Assembly: GCA_031272485.1 (NCBI GenBank)
Contig: JAISTV010000001.1
Span: 1 to 64,000 of the forward strand
From: Eubacteriales Family XIII. Incertae Sedis bacterium
GTDB lineage: Bacteria > Bacillota > Clostridia > Peptostreptococcales > Anaerovoracaceae
Length of the DNA: 64,000 nt
Reading direction: 5' to 3'
The notes under the pieces were generated by a model. It was not told the origin of the DNA. It worked only from the letters and a program-made list of their open reading frames with translations, and did no database searches. This document shows, piece by piece, positions 51,084 through 59,267 of this stretch. The position numbers and the translations under genes are program-made. Each line of letters starts with the position of its first letter. Position 1 is the first letter of the stretch.

Positions 51084-52322
51084 ATGGGTTACATCAGCGT
51101 AAAACAGGCGGCCGAAAAATGGAAGATATCCGACCGGCGCGTGCGGGTGCTTTGCCGGGAGGGTAAGGTGCCTGGCGCCGTGAAGGACGGCAAGGCATAC
51201 AGGATTCCGGCCAATGCCAGGAAGCCCGCCGACGGACGCATCGCGGCTTCCCGGCGCTTTTTGAAGTGGGATAAGGCCGTTATCGGAACGATAGACGCTG
51301 CGAATGGTGTTGCGTTCGTGCAACCCGAATACAATGAAGTCGTGGCGCTCTATACGCGTGGTGCTAAGTCCTGGTCGCCCGAGCAGTTTGCGGAGTTTTT
51401 GTCCGAGCGTATCGTCAGCCGCGACCGGCGGGATATCGAGCGGATTTTATTCCGCTGCGGTTTGTCAAACTACGACGTTCTCAAGATTGCGGAAATCACA
51501 AGGGGCATGCACCCGAAAGACCTGCTGTGGATAGCGGGTAGCAAGGACGAAGAATTGGATGCGGCCATGACCGCCGTGTTTGATTCCGTGTTTCACCGGC
51601 GGATAGACCTCGCGGGTGACAGCATAGATACGCCGGAAGGGTATAACATCAAACGCTACGGCGTTTACAAAGGGCAGTACGGCATATATAAACAGCGCAT
51701 CAGTCCGCTTTCCACAGACGTGGAGTCTGAGGTCGCTGTTTACCTGCTTGCGCAGAAACTCGGCGTTCCCTGCTGTCCCGCTTATCGCGTGGATACAGAT
51801 GCGGTTTTTTCTGCTTTTCTATTCGGCTTTTCTACGGAATATATCGTGCACTTCCGCCGGTTGTTTGACGGACCGCGTTCGGATAACGAGTATCAGAATC
51901 TGGTTTCCGTTCGCCCGCAGTACAAGGACGACATAGCCCGTATGCTCCTGCTGGACTTCGTCACGCGGCAGGATGACCGGCATCTGTCTAATATCGCTAT
52001 AAGGATGGACGCGAAAGGGGAGTCTTTTTACCCGCTTTACGACAACGGCCGCAGCCTCTTCTACGAAGATACGGAGGAAATGGTGGAACAGGCGGTTGCG
52101 GATCCAGAGCTGTACGCCACCAGTTTCGGCTATGTCGGCACGTACCTCGATTATATTAAGGAAATAGCTGCCGAACGCGGCACGGTTACGGACCTGATTA
52201 ACCTCAAGGTAAGCAACAAAGAAATTGCCGCCGTCTTAAAAAAAGCCGGCTTCCAAGGCTACCGCTTAGAAGGCGCCCGGGCTTGGATAGAAAAAACGAT
52301 AAAAATTCTCAAGACGCTGTAA
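51084..52322 (+). CDS. HipA-like kinase with N-terminal excisionase/MerR-type DNA-binding domain
   Basis: A 412-residue fusion. Residues 1–50 form a helix-turn-helix of the MerR/excisionase type (ISVKQAAEKWKISDRRVRVLCREGKVPGAV). The C-terminal half resembles HipA-type kinases: DFVTRQDDRHLSNIAIRMD near residue 290 carries the catalytic D-x4-N arrangement, and YPLYDNGRSLF holds the metal-binding Asp. HipA toxins phosphorylate translation factors and are normally paired with a separate HipB repressor; here the repressor-like part is fused on. ATG 51084 lies eight bases after AAGGAG. An inverted repeat over its promoter suggests self-control. Whether it is a toxin is unproven. Confidence 0.75.
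   Translation: MGYISVKQAAEKWKISDRRVRVLCREGKVPGAVKDGKAYRIPANARKPADGRIAASRRFLKWDKAVIGTIDAANGVAFVQPEYNEVVALYTRGAKSWSPEQFAEFLSERIVSRDRRDIERILFRCGLSNYDVLKIAEITRGMHPKDLLWIAGSKDEELDAAMTAVFDSVFHRRIDLAGDSIDTPEGYNIKRYGVYKGQYGIYKQRISPLSTDVESEVAVYLLAQKLGVPCCPAYRVDTDAVFSAFLFGFSTEYIVHFRRLFDGPRSDNEYQNLVSVRPQYKDDIARMLLLDFVTRQDDRHLSNIAIRMDAKGESFYPLYDNGRSLFYEDTEEMVEQAVADPELYATSFGYVGTYLDYIKEIAAERGTVTDLINLKVSNKEIAAVLKKAGFQGYRLEGARAWIEKTIKILKTL
52254..52296 (+). repeat. Direct repeat D1 (3' end of the HipA-like gene)
   Basis: The last coding part of the HipA-like gene, beginning CAAGGCTACCGC and running through the A-run, recurs at 52773–52815 with 41 of 43 bases identical. Confidence 0.9.
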
Positions 52323-52390
52323 GGGTATAGGTGAGCGCAGAAGCAAGGCTTTTCCTGCCGCTGTCTACCGCACAACCTGCAAAACTGCTT

Positions 52391-52425
52391 CGAATCGTTT
52401 CTCGCATAAGCGCTTGCGGCCGCCG
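52391..52425 (+). repeat. Direct repeat R1 (pair with 52700–52734)
   Basis: CGAATCGTTTCT, eight variable bases, then CGCTTGCGGCCGCCG. The identical framework recurs at 52700–52734, 309 bases away. Confidence 0.8.
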
Positions 52426-52553
52426 TCAGGTACGGGGTCTCCCCCGCAAAAGGTCCCGTGCCAGGTCAGGCGGCGGCTGCAAGCGCCCGTTGGTCAAAAC
52501 TGCAAGTAGTCTGTGGATTTTCGTAGATTTTCGCTTCAATCTGGTCAAATCTG

Positions 52554-52596
52554 CAGATAGTCTGTAGAATTGCTCGCGAAATCTACAGACTATCTG
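52554..52596. repeat. 15-bp perfect inverted repeat
   Basis: CAGATAGTCTGTAGA (52554–52568) and TCTACAGACTATCTG (52582–52596) are exact reverse complements with a 13-base centre. No T-run follows, so it is not a typical terminator. A diverged half-copy (CTGCAAGTAGTCTGTGGA) lies 50 bases upstream. Confidence 0.85.
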
Positions 52597-52656
52597 TAAT
52601 TCTGCCCGTGGAATATTATGGATATGCCGGCACGGCCCCACGCACGCCGCACCGTC

Positions 52657-52679
52657 ATTGCCGGACTCGTTCCGGCAAT
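52657..52679. repeat. REP-like palindrome
   Basis: ATTGCCGGA and TCCGGCAAT flank a five-base centre, followed by CCAGC. The pattern strongly recalls the dispersed 'attgccgg...ccggcaatcc' palindromes known from many proteobacterial genomes. Confidence 0.6.
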
Positions 52680-52699
52680 CCAGCGGCGCCCCCTGTTCG

Positions 52700-52734
52700 C
52701 GAATCGTTTCTTTCAATCGCGCTTGCGGCCGCCG
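52700..52734 (+). repeat. Direct repeat R2 (pair with 52391–52425)
   Basis: Second copy of the CGAATCGTTTCT-N8-CGCTTGCGGCCGCCG unit; 27 of 35 positions outside the variable centre are identical. Confidence 0.8.
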
Positions 52735-52772
52735 GAATACCGTAATAAAATCTTTTTACAGGGAGAATGTCT

Positions 52773-52815
52773 CAAGGCTACCGCTTAGAAGGCGCCCGGG
52801 TCTGGATAGAAAAAA
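52773..52815 (+). pseudogene. Remnant copy of the HipA-like gene 3' end (D2)
   Basis: A 43-base stretch repeats the end of the HipA-like gene with two mismatches and would encode QGYRLEGARVWIEK in the same way before a stop. No upstream coding part of a second copy remains, so this is a fragment left by duplication or recombination. Confidence 0.65.
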
Positions 52816-52843
52816 GGGGATGGCAATAAGTTGGTAATGCGTA

Positions 52844-53893
52844 GTGAATTCTGAAACAGGGAAAACTAAATACACACTTTGGTTTATGACGTTTGCTGCG
52901 GCGGCCCTGGGGCTGGTTGGGATTTTTGTTTGGTTCGGGTTGGGTTTGCTTGCCGTTCAAGCGCTTGTGGTGGCCGGAATTATAGTAGTGTTTCATCTTG
53001 CTGTTCGTGCAATTGGCTACGGCGCCTCTCGAAAAATCCAAGTACAGCAGTGGCTGAAGAAGTTCTGCTCCGTACTGTTATGCGTTCTTACTTTGCTCAT
53101 TTCGGTCAGCGGGCTCATATACGCCGTCCAGGACGACATGTTCTTTTACAATGTCAAGGACGAGGAAAGCAGAGAGATTCTGCTGGGGGAACCTGGCTAC
53201 AGCGAGGTGGCGTTTACCGCAGAAAACGGCAAAACGTACCACGGCATGCTGTATCGGGGTATGGACGAAACCGCGCCGCTACTGATTTACTTCGGCGGAA
53301 ACGGGGAGGTGTCTTACAGGAATATGCGCAACCGGCTTGAACAGAACCAATGGCAGTATTTTTCCGGATACAGCTACTTGTATGTGGATTATGAGGGATA
53401 TGGTTTGAACGACGGAAGCGCAAACTACATGAACATGTATGAGGAAGCGCTTGCCATTTTCGACTATGCTGTCACTTTGCCTGCCGTGGATACGGAACGT
53501 ATCGTGGTTATGGGCTATAGCCTGGGTACCGGCTGCGCTGTATACCTTGCAGCACACCGCCCTGTGGCAGGTCTTATACTTGCTGCGCCTTATGCAAACG
53601 GATTTGATATGTATAACAATATGCTGCCCATATTTCACAGCCCCTTAAAGCTCCTGATAAAACAGAAGTTCCCGTCCGATGAATATGCGCCGGATGTGAC
53701 ATGCCCGGTATTGGTTTTCGCGTCGCACGCAGATGAGGCAATTCCGTTCGCTTCCTCCGAGAGGCTTTCAGCGATTTTTTCGGGTGATACCGAATTGGTG
53801 GAACTGGACTCTGTGCTACATGACCACATCTTCAGTGCAGATGGCGTATTTGAGAAGGTTCAGTCATTTCTGGAGGAGATAAAGGCGGAATGA
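52844..53893 (+). CDS. Membrane-anchored alpha/beta hydrolase
   Basis: A 349-residue protein with three N-terminal membrane spans (within residues 10–105) and an exported-looking α/β-hydrolase domain. The nucleophile elbow is GYSLGTG with Ser near 226. The acid is probably in FASHADEAIPF, and the His in LDSVLHDHIF. GNGEVSYRNMRNRLEQ and YVDYEGYGLNDG fit the family's oxyanion and cap regions. Substrate unknown; such proteins include esterases and peptidases of the BEM46/AB-hydrolase-12 type. The GTG start has only a weak ribosome site; ATG 52886 is a possible alternative within the first span. The next gene overlaps by four bases. Confidence 0.75.
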   Translation: MNSETGKTKYTLWFMTFAAAALGLVGIFVWFGLGLLAVQALVVAGIIVVFHLAVRAIGYGASRKIQVQQWLKKFCSVLLCVLTLLISVSGLIYAVQDDMFFYNVKDEESREILLGEPGYSEVAFTAENGKTYHGMLYRGMDETAPLLIYFGGNGEVSYRNMRNRLEQNQWQYFSGYSYLYVDYEGYGLNDGSANYMNMYEEALAIFDYAVTLPAVDTERIVVMGYSLGTGCAVYLAAHRPVAGLILAAPYANGFDMYNNMLPIFHSPLKLLIKQKFPSDEYAPDVTCPVLVFASHADEAIPFASSERLSAIFSGDTELVELDSVLHDHIFSADGVFEKVQSFLEEIKAE

Positions 53894-54156
53894 AACACGT
53901 ATTGCGTATATCCTTGTTATACGGGCTTATGGCGTTGTTGCTACTGCTATTGCTGTTGTTCTTAGTAAACACCTCCAAGCAGTTTATAATTGGTATTCCG
54001 CTGTTGGAAGCGATTGGCGGCTTCTATGTATTCCGGCAGTTACAGGGTAAGGCCAGGACTAAGAAGGCGCGGCAAATCATCACACTGCTCGCGCTGGTCT
54101 TTCTCGCCTTGGTTATTATGTTTTCGGTAATAGGCGTATTGTACTTGCTGCGCTAA
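53890..54156 (+). CDS. Small two-to-three-span membrane protein
   Basis: An 88-residue protein composed mainly of hydrophobic segments (YGLMALLLLLLLLFLVNT, FIIGIPLLEAIGGFYVF and ALVFLALVIMFSVIGVLYLL) separated by a basic loop. It overlaps the hydrolase gene (ATGA), so the two are made together and may form a membrane complex. No known motif. Confidence 0.65.
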   Translation: MKHVLRISLLYGLMALLLLLLLLFLVNTSKQFIIGIPLLEAIGGFYVFRQLQGKARTKKARQIITLLALVFLALVIMFSVIGVLYLLR

Positions 54157-54179
54157 TACGGGGGCGTGGGGGCTGCTGG

Positions 54180-55067
54180 TTATTTTTTCTTGCGGGCGAG
54201 GCGTAGGACTGCTGCGGCCAGTGCCGCGACTACAATCGCGAGGATGGTGATTACGGGGACGAGCGCGCCGGTGCCTTTGCCGCTGTCTGTATTGCCGGCG
54301 GAAAGAGGAACAGCGAGCGATCCGTCCGAGGTGATTGCTTCTTCCGTGCTTTCGATAGCAGAGGCGGTCTGACTGTTTTGAATCGAGCCGCTGCTTGTTT
54401 CTTCGCCTGCGTCCGCGGTTACGCTTTTCTTCTCCGTTTTTTGCGTGGTGTCTGTGGCGGTGTTCGTTACCTCGGTCTTGGCGCTCTGGGTGGGCGTGAC
54501 AGGTGTGGCAGACGTGCCGGAACCGCTGCTGCTGCCCGTATCTCCGGAAGAGGGGCCGGCAGGCGCTGTCACGGTAACGGAAATGCTCGTAGAGCTCGGC
54601 ACGTGTTTTTCGAGCATCGCGTTAATCGTGATGGTTGTGGTGCCAGGGGATACACCCGTGATGCTCAGCACGCCGCCGCTGTAGCTCGCCTGCGCGATGG
54701 AGGAGTTTTGCGACACTGCCGATACCTGCGTCGTGAAGGTTTGATAGGTGGACCCGCCGCAGGTGCACCAACCGTTGGGGTCCTGACAGGTGATGCCGAT
54801 TTCCGCGCCGAATTCATCGCAGCTTTGCGGACATTCCGGCATTCCGCAGCCGGGCAGCTGGGCCTCGGAGGCAGGCGAAACGCTGACGCTTATAGACGCG
54901 CTCTGCCCGCTCGTCATCGTTACCGAGCCCTGCGAAACGGAAATGGCAACGCCCGGAAGATTGAAATAGGCATAGGCAGGCGTGACGAAAGAGAGCAGAA
55001 CAACGACCGAAAGCAGGAGGGCATGGCAGCCCCGTTTGACTTTTTTTCGGAATAATAACTTGTGCAT
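54180..55067 (-). CDS. Surface protein with a Big-like domain and C-terminal membrane anchor
   Basis: A 295-residue exported protein. A signal peptide (cleavage near AYAYF) is followed by a bacterial Ig-like (Big_2) domain: VAISVSQGSVTMTSGQSASIS and ITGVSPGTTTITINA are typical. Inserted in it is a Cys-rich segment with six Cys (GCGMPECPQSCDEFG and ITCQDPNGWCTCGG), likely disulfide-bonded or metal-binding. A Ser/Thr/Gly linker leads to a membrane span (LVPVITILAIVVAALAAAVL) and a basic tail, with no sortase motif. ATG 55067 follows AGGAGAGG. It diverges from the next surface-protein gene. Confidence 0.75.
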   Translation of the reverse strand: MHKLLFRKKVKRGCHALLLSVVVLLSFVTPAYAYFNLPGVAISVSQGSVTMTSGQSASISVSVSPASEAQLPGCGMPECPQSCDEFGAEIGITCQDPNGWCTCGGSTYQTFTTQVSAVSQNSSIAQASYSGGVLSITGVSPGTTTITINAMLEKHVPSSTSISVTVTAPAGPSSGDTGSSSGSGTSATPVTPTQSAKTEVTNTATDTTQKTEKKSVTADAGEETSSGSIQNSQTASAIESTEEAITSDGSLAVPLSAGNTDSGKGTGALVPVITILAIVVAALAAAVLRLARKKK

Positions 55068-55248
55068 TTGGCCTCTCCTGCCGCAGCGCATTTGATCTTC
55101 GCTTTCCCTAATAATAGAGAAATAAAAATCATTTGACTGTTCTAATCAGAACAGATTTTTCTTTTCTCTGCCGATAGAATTCTCGCAACTACTTTTTTTC
55201 TATAGAAGCGCACAGTCATTTAATTACGGTCATGAATAGGGAGAGTGT

Positions 55249-56712
55249 ATGAAAATCGCTTTTGGGAAAAGCAGATATTTTTTGTGTATAGTTCTGGGAT
55301 TTGTAGTCGCAGCGTTTACGCTCGCGGCGTACGGGTGCGCGGCGCAGGCGGCAGCGGAAACAACCTCTCCCTTTGTAGAAAAAACTATGGAAGCTACGCG
55401 GACGGAGGGTCCGGAGGATGCTTCCTTTCGGCTTGGCATGCATGAAAGCTATGTAGGGGAGGGGGACTCTCCATATGCAGACGGCGGGCTTCTGTACGAG
55501 CCGTTAATCATTACGGGCGATACGATAGGCGAACGGCAGATTTATTCGGTTCGGGATTTGGAGACCCTTGCCTCCCTGTACCTGTCGACCGATGAGCTAT
55601 ACGCGACCGGTCTGGGCATCCATGAGATGTGCGCTCTTCCGGCCGGCGCGGGTACGGCGGAACTTGCGGGCCTCGACCTGGCGGTTTTCCTTGGGCTCTG
55701 CGGCGCGGCGGACGCGGACGAGGATGCCCGTGTGTACTGGTTTACGGATAGCGGTACGCAGCCGGCCGGTGAGGTTTTACTGACCGATTTGGTCTCTGCC
55801 GAAGAAGGCCATCGCGCAATGCTCGCCTTTGGCGTGTTTGACGCGGTGCCTTTGGTGCGGTCCGCGGACGCGGCGGGCTATGACGCAAGCGCCGGAAACG
55901 CGGGAGGGCCCTTGCTGCTCTGCTTGCCGGCAGGAGATGAGGTATATGCTGTCGCCGACGTCACAAAGCTGATTGTCGGCACGAGAAGTGAAGACCCCCG
56001 TTACGATTTTCACGCGGACGGAGGCGGGGACGCACAGGAACCGGTTCTCACTATCCGGGTCTTTGCAGCGGGCGCCGCGGAAGACAGTACGCCTATTAGC
56101 GTTCTGACCTATACCGCGGCCAATCTGGAGCAATTAGCCGCGACGTTTCCGGAGCACGTTTCGGGCGGGTATTTCGGCACGATAGGCGACAAGGCGAGTA
56201 CGGAGGGCATGGTAATCGGCGGCTGGATTGACTATTACGAGGGGCTGGACTTTGGCTGGTTCCTGCAGGAGCAGGTGGGGCTGGACGCGCTGAGCGGACG
56301 CGCACTTTTGTACGGCCGGTCCGGGGAGGCATATGTTCCGGAGGATGCGGGGGAGCTTTACGGCGAGATTCCCGATCTGTCGTACTTCGCGGAAGCGCCG
56401 GCCAGGCCGGAGGCGTGCTACGTGCTGACGAGGGACGCAGTAGCCATTACGGGCAGCAGGCCTGTACTCGCGTTTTCGAAAAACGGATACCCCTTGCTTC
56501 CGGCACATGAACATGAAAGCGAAGACTATGTCAGCTACAACCAACTGAACGCGGCACTGGAAGCGCTCGGCGTGGCGAGTGAAGTGGGCGTGGTCAAAAA
56601 CAACAAGGGCCCCTTCATTGCCGGCCTCGGAAATCTGGACGGCCTGTACGGCGGCTACAGGCAGGAGACGGGCGGAGAGTGCATACGCATGGATATCTTT
56701 TTATCCATTTGA
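55249..56712 (+). CDS. Secreted or lipid-anchored protein with two possible sulfite-oxidase-like fold domains
   Basis: I do not recognise a named family for this 487-residue protein. The N-terminus is a signal sequence ending in AAYGC (Cys30), possibly a weak lipobox. The mature part seems to contain two related units. Each has a strand–helix pattern ending in a GL(D)-type helix (GLDLAVFLGLCG near 145 and GLDFGWFLQEQVG near 345). This pattern resembles the molybdopterin-binding (sulfite-oxidase-like) fold found in many secreted Firmicute proteins, but the cofactor-binding residues cannot be judged. GGGAGAG precedes ATG. It heads the apparent operon that runs to the FecCD permease. Confidence 0.55.
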   Translation: MKIAFGKSRYFLCIVLGFVVAAFTLAAYGCAAQAAAETTSPFVEKTMEATRTEGPEDASFRLGMHESYVGEGDSPYADGGLLYEPLIITGDTIGERQIYSVRDLETLASLYLSTDELYATGLGIHEMCALPAGAGTAELAGLDLAVFLGLCGAADADEDARVYWFTDSGTQPAGEVLLTDLVSAEEGHRAMLAFGVFDAVPLVRSADAAGYDASAGNAGGPLLLCLPAGDEVYAVADVTKLIVGTRSEDPRYDFHADGGGDAQEPVLTIRVFAAGAAEDSTPISVLTYTAANLEQLAATFPEHVSGGYFGTIGDKASTEGMVIGGWIDYYEGLDFGWFLQEQVGLDALSGRALLYGRSGEAYVPEDAGELYGEIPDLSYFAEAPARPEACYVLTRDAVAITGSRPVLAFSKNGYPLLPAHEHESEDYVSYNQLNAALEALGVASEVGVVKNNKGPFIAGLGNLDGLYGGYRQETGGECIRMDIFLSI

Positions 56713-56756
56713 TTATAGAATTCGTTGTTTTTGTTATTAAGAAAAGGGAGAGTGTT

Positions 56757-59267
56757 ATGAAGAACCGGATAACGAAAAATGCGGGGGCGCGGATTTGGGC
56801 GTTGCTGCTTGTGGCGTTGCTGCTCGTAACTATGGCAATGCCGACGCTGGCATACGCCGACGAGACTACGTCTGAGAGCGCGACTGAGCTCGCGGAGCCG
56901 GAGACCGGCACAGGAATTGAAGTTCTCGACGACGAGGAGGAGGAGGCGTCGCTTGCTACGCTTACGCTTGCGGGGGCGCCGGAGACCTGGCTGGTTCTGG
57001 ATGAGCGGACGATGGATCCTATCGTTGTGGACCTGGATGAGGAATATGCAAACGGCGCGCTGACGCTGGCCGGGAAGGATCAGGACGCGGCGGCCTTTGA
57101 CCTTACGGGCAAGGATGTCACGTGGGCGCTCGGGACGGGCAGCGGCACGCTGGTGCCCGCGGAGGATGTAAGCCTCGACGGAAGCGAGCTTACCGTTCGC
57201 TCTACGGGCCGCGTGTATATCACGGCCACCGTGGACGGCGTTACGAGCAACGCGCTGCGCCTCACTTACGGGGTGAATTCCTATACGCTGACGATTACGG
57301 TGGACGGCGGCGAGCCTATAGTCGTGACGGCGGAGGATCTGAACGCGCTGTCCTCGGCGTCCGTACGCACCTATTCGGCGCAGTCGCACGGCGGGGCCAC
57401 GGACTCCTATTACTCAGGATACGGCCCGACCCTCGAAGAGATTATCAAGACCTACGCGGGCGTGAGCTTGGATCGCGTGGCGAAAGTCTCGTTCATCGCG
57501 ACAGACAACTACGCCACCAATTTCAACGATCCGGAGGGCGGCCTTTTCAACGCGCGGTACTGCTACGATACGGAAGAATCCTATACGGCGGTCGTTCCGA
57601 TGATTGCGACGCTCTCGTCGCAGACCAAGACGTCGAATAAGGACGAGCTGGACACGCACCAGACGCTGCGCCTGCTCTTGGGTCAATCGTCCTGGACGAA
57701 CCACCAGACCGGGCAGCTGTCCTACTGGGTCAAGGGTATGAGCATCACGCTGAAGGAATACCCGTCGCTGTATCTGATGGGCTACCGCGTGTGGGATAGC
57801 AGTTTTGACGCAAACAACGGTTTTGCGGAGATTACACAGACGCTCGACCCGACTTCTCTCATAGGCGACAACGGAACCGGCGGCGGGGTCTCCACGCAGA
57901 ACCTGGCGCTGACGTTCAGCGGGCCCGTGGAGATAACCGACGCGGATGCGCTGCTGGCATCGCTGAACATTACGTACAAGACGGCAAACAAGGATACGAC
58001 GGTAAGCGTGGATCCGGACGATCCGAATACGATTATCATTCAGATGCGCGACAAGGCGGGCACCACGACGGCGCAGGCGGGTTCCGCCCTGAAGGTCACG
58101 CCTGTCAACTTCTCGAGGTTGATAGACGGCCTTGTGGAAAGCGGCGTAGAAAATCCGCAAAACGCGTACCTGACCTACGACATAGCGACAACGCAGCCGA
58201 CGGGCCTGGCGCTGGAGAAGACGGCGGAGACGGTCGGAACGGCGGATACGCCCGCGAGCGTGACATACAAGATTTCCGGCATTCCGCTTATCCGCTCGAT
58301 GAACTTCCTGCGCTTCACGCACGATGACGTGGCGGTGGGAAGTGCCGGCTACTTTACGATTCACTCGCACACGTTCTACACGATGTACGCGGCGACGCAC
58401 GTGAACTCTCTCGTCACGGCGGCCAACATAGCGACGTTTGACGCGGCGGGCTATGTTCTCACAAACAACGGGGACGGCAGCTTTACCGTGACGGCGAAAG
58501 AGGCGATGGAGGGCGAGACGCTCGCCTGGGAAGTCTGGGCCTATCCGTACAGAAGCCCGGCGGACAACAAGATTCTGATTGCCGACCTGCTCGAGACGAC
58601 AGACGCCAGCGACGAGGTGAAGGCGGCGGCAATTGCCGTAATCCAGAACCCCGACGCAACAGCCGAGGAAGTCGCGGCAGCCATCGACGCGCTTAAAGGC
58701 AGCGATTCCGGTGATTCGGGTTCGGGAGACTCCGGCGATTCTGGTGATTCGGGTACGGGAGACTCCGGCAGCGGTTCGGACACAGGAGACTCGGGAGGTT
58801 CGGGCTCCGGCAGTGGTTCGGGCTCCGGCACAGGTGACTCCGGTAGTTCGGGCACCGGCACCGGGAGCGGTTCGACCGGTAGCACCGGAACCGGCAGCGG
58901 CAGTACCGGAACCGGTAGCACCGGTAGCAGCAGCGCGGGTAGCGGCACATACTACTACGGTAGCGGGACATACAGTTCCGGCAACAGCACGGGCAGCACA
59001 ACAGAGACTACCACCGCCGCCACGGGCAGCGCAGTTGAAAGCGCGGATACCACAATTGAAAACGCGGATGTACCGCTGTCAAGCAGCAACGTCCTGACGG
59101 ACAACGCAGGCAGTGACGGGAGCCTGGCGGATAGCGCTGCGACAGACAGCAGCGACTCCGGCGGCATATCGAAGACGCTGGCTCTGGGCCTCGTCATAGG
59201 TCTGGCGGCGCTGGCGGCCATCCTGCTGCTCTTGCTGTTGTGGTTGCGCTCGCGGCGCACCGCATGA
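56757..59267 (+). CDS. Large surface protein with Ser/Gly repeat stalk and C-terminal membrane span
   Basis: An 836-residue exported protein. The signal peptide ends near AYA-DE (residue 34). Residues ~75–165 look Ig-like (VTWALGTGSGTLVPAEDV). Residues ~175–335 resemble the same sulfite-oxidase-like fold as the upstream protein (TVDGGEPIVVTAEDLNALSS, GYGPTLEEIIKTYAGVSL, KVSFIATDNYATNF). A further domain follows to ~640. A stalk of Ser/Gly/Asp/Thr repeats (~650–745) leads to a terminal membrane span (LALGLVIGLAALAAILLLLLLWL) and basic end, with no LPxTG. ATG 56757 follows AAAGGGAG. Its stop overlaps the ABC ATPase start (ATGA), which ties surface protein and transporter together. Confidence 0.65.
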   Translation: MKNRITKNAGARIWALLLVALLLVTMAMPTLAYADETTSESATELAEPETGTGIEVLDDEEEEASLATLTLAGAPETWLVLDERTMDPIVVDLDEEYANGALTLAGKDQDAAAFDLTGKDVTWALGTGSGTLVPAEDVSLDGSELTVRSTGRVYITATVDGVTSNALRLTYGVNSYTLTITVDGGEPIVVTAEDLNALSSASVRTYSAQSHGGATDSYYSGYGPTLEEIIKTYAGVSLDRVAKVSFIATDNYATNFNDPEGGLFNARYCYDTEESYTAVVPMIATLSSQTKTSNKDELDTHQTLRLLLGQSSWTNHQTGQLSYWVKGMSITLKEYPSLYLMGYRVWDSSFDANNGFAEITQTLDPTSLIGDNGTGGGVSTQNLALTFSGPVEITDADALLASLNITYKTANKDTTVSVDPDDPNTIIIQMRDKAGTTTAQAGSALKVTPVNFSRLIDGLVESGVENPQNAYLTYDIATTQPTGLALEKTAETVGTADTPASVTYKISGIPLIRSMNFLRFTHDDVAVGSAGYFTIHSHTFYTMYAATHVNSLVTAANIATFDAAGYVLTNNGDGSFTVTAKEAMEGETLAWEVWAYPYRSPADNKILIADLLETTDASDEVKAAAIAVIQNPDATAEEVAAAIDALKGSDSGDSGSGDSGDSGDSGTGDSGSGSDTGDSGGSGSGSGSGSGTGDSGSSGTGTGSGSTGSTGTGSGSTGTGSTGSSSAGSGTYYYGSGTYSSGNSTGSTTETTTAATGSAVESADTTIENADVPLSSSNVLTDNAGSDGSLADSAATDSSDSGGISKTLALGLVIGLAALAAILLLLLLWLRSRRTA
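58704..58950 (+). repeat. Low-complexity Ser/Gly-coding repeat tract
   Basis: Irregular units such as GGTGATTCGGG and ACCGGTAGC encode the GDSGDSG and GTGSGST stalk. Unit lengths and sequences vary and stay in frame, as in expandable stalks. Confidence 0.7.

Larger units (their letters stand above)
52323..52843. other. 521-base non-coding stretch rich in repeats
   Basis: No credible gene is seen. The stretch holds nested direct repeats (52391–52425 with 52700–52734; 52493–52519 with 52543–52569), a long hairpin at 52554–52596, a palindrome at 52657–52679 and a pseudogene-like copy of the HipA-like 3' end at 52773–52815. This looks like a site of past duplication or small-element insertion. 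Confidence 0.6.

Noticed and set aside
52331-52567. 78-codon plus-strand frame after the HipA-like gene
   Set aside because: It crosses repeat DNA, has no ribosome site and reads as low-quality Arg/Ser-rich sequence.
58704-58950. CRISPR-like array
   Set aside because: The repeats are short, irregular and in frame, coding a Ser/Gly stalk; there are no constant repeats with unique spacers.
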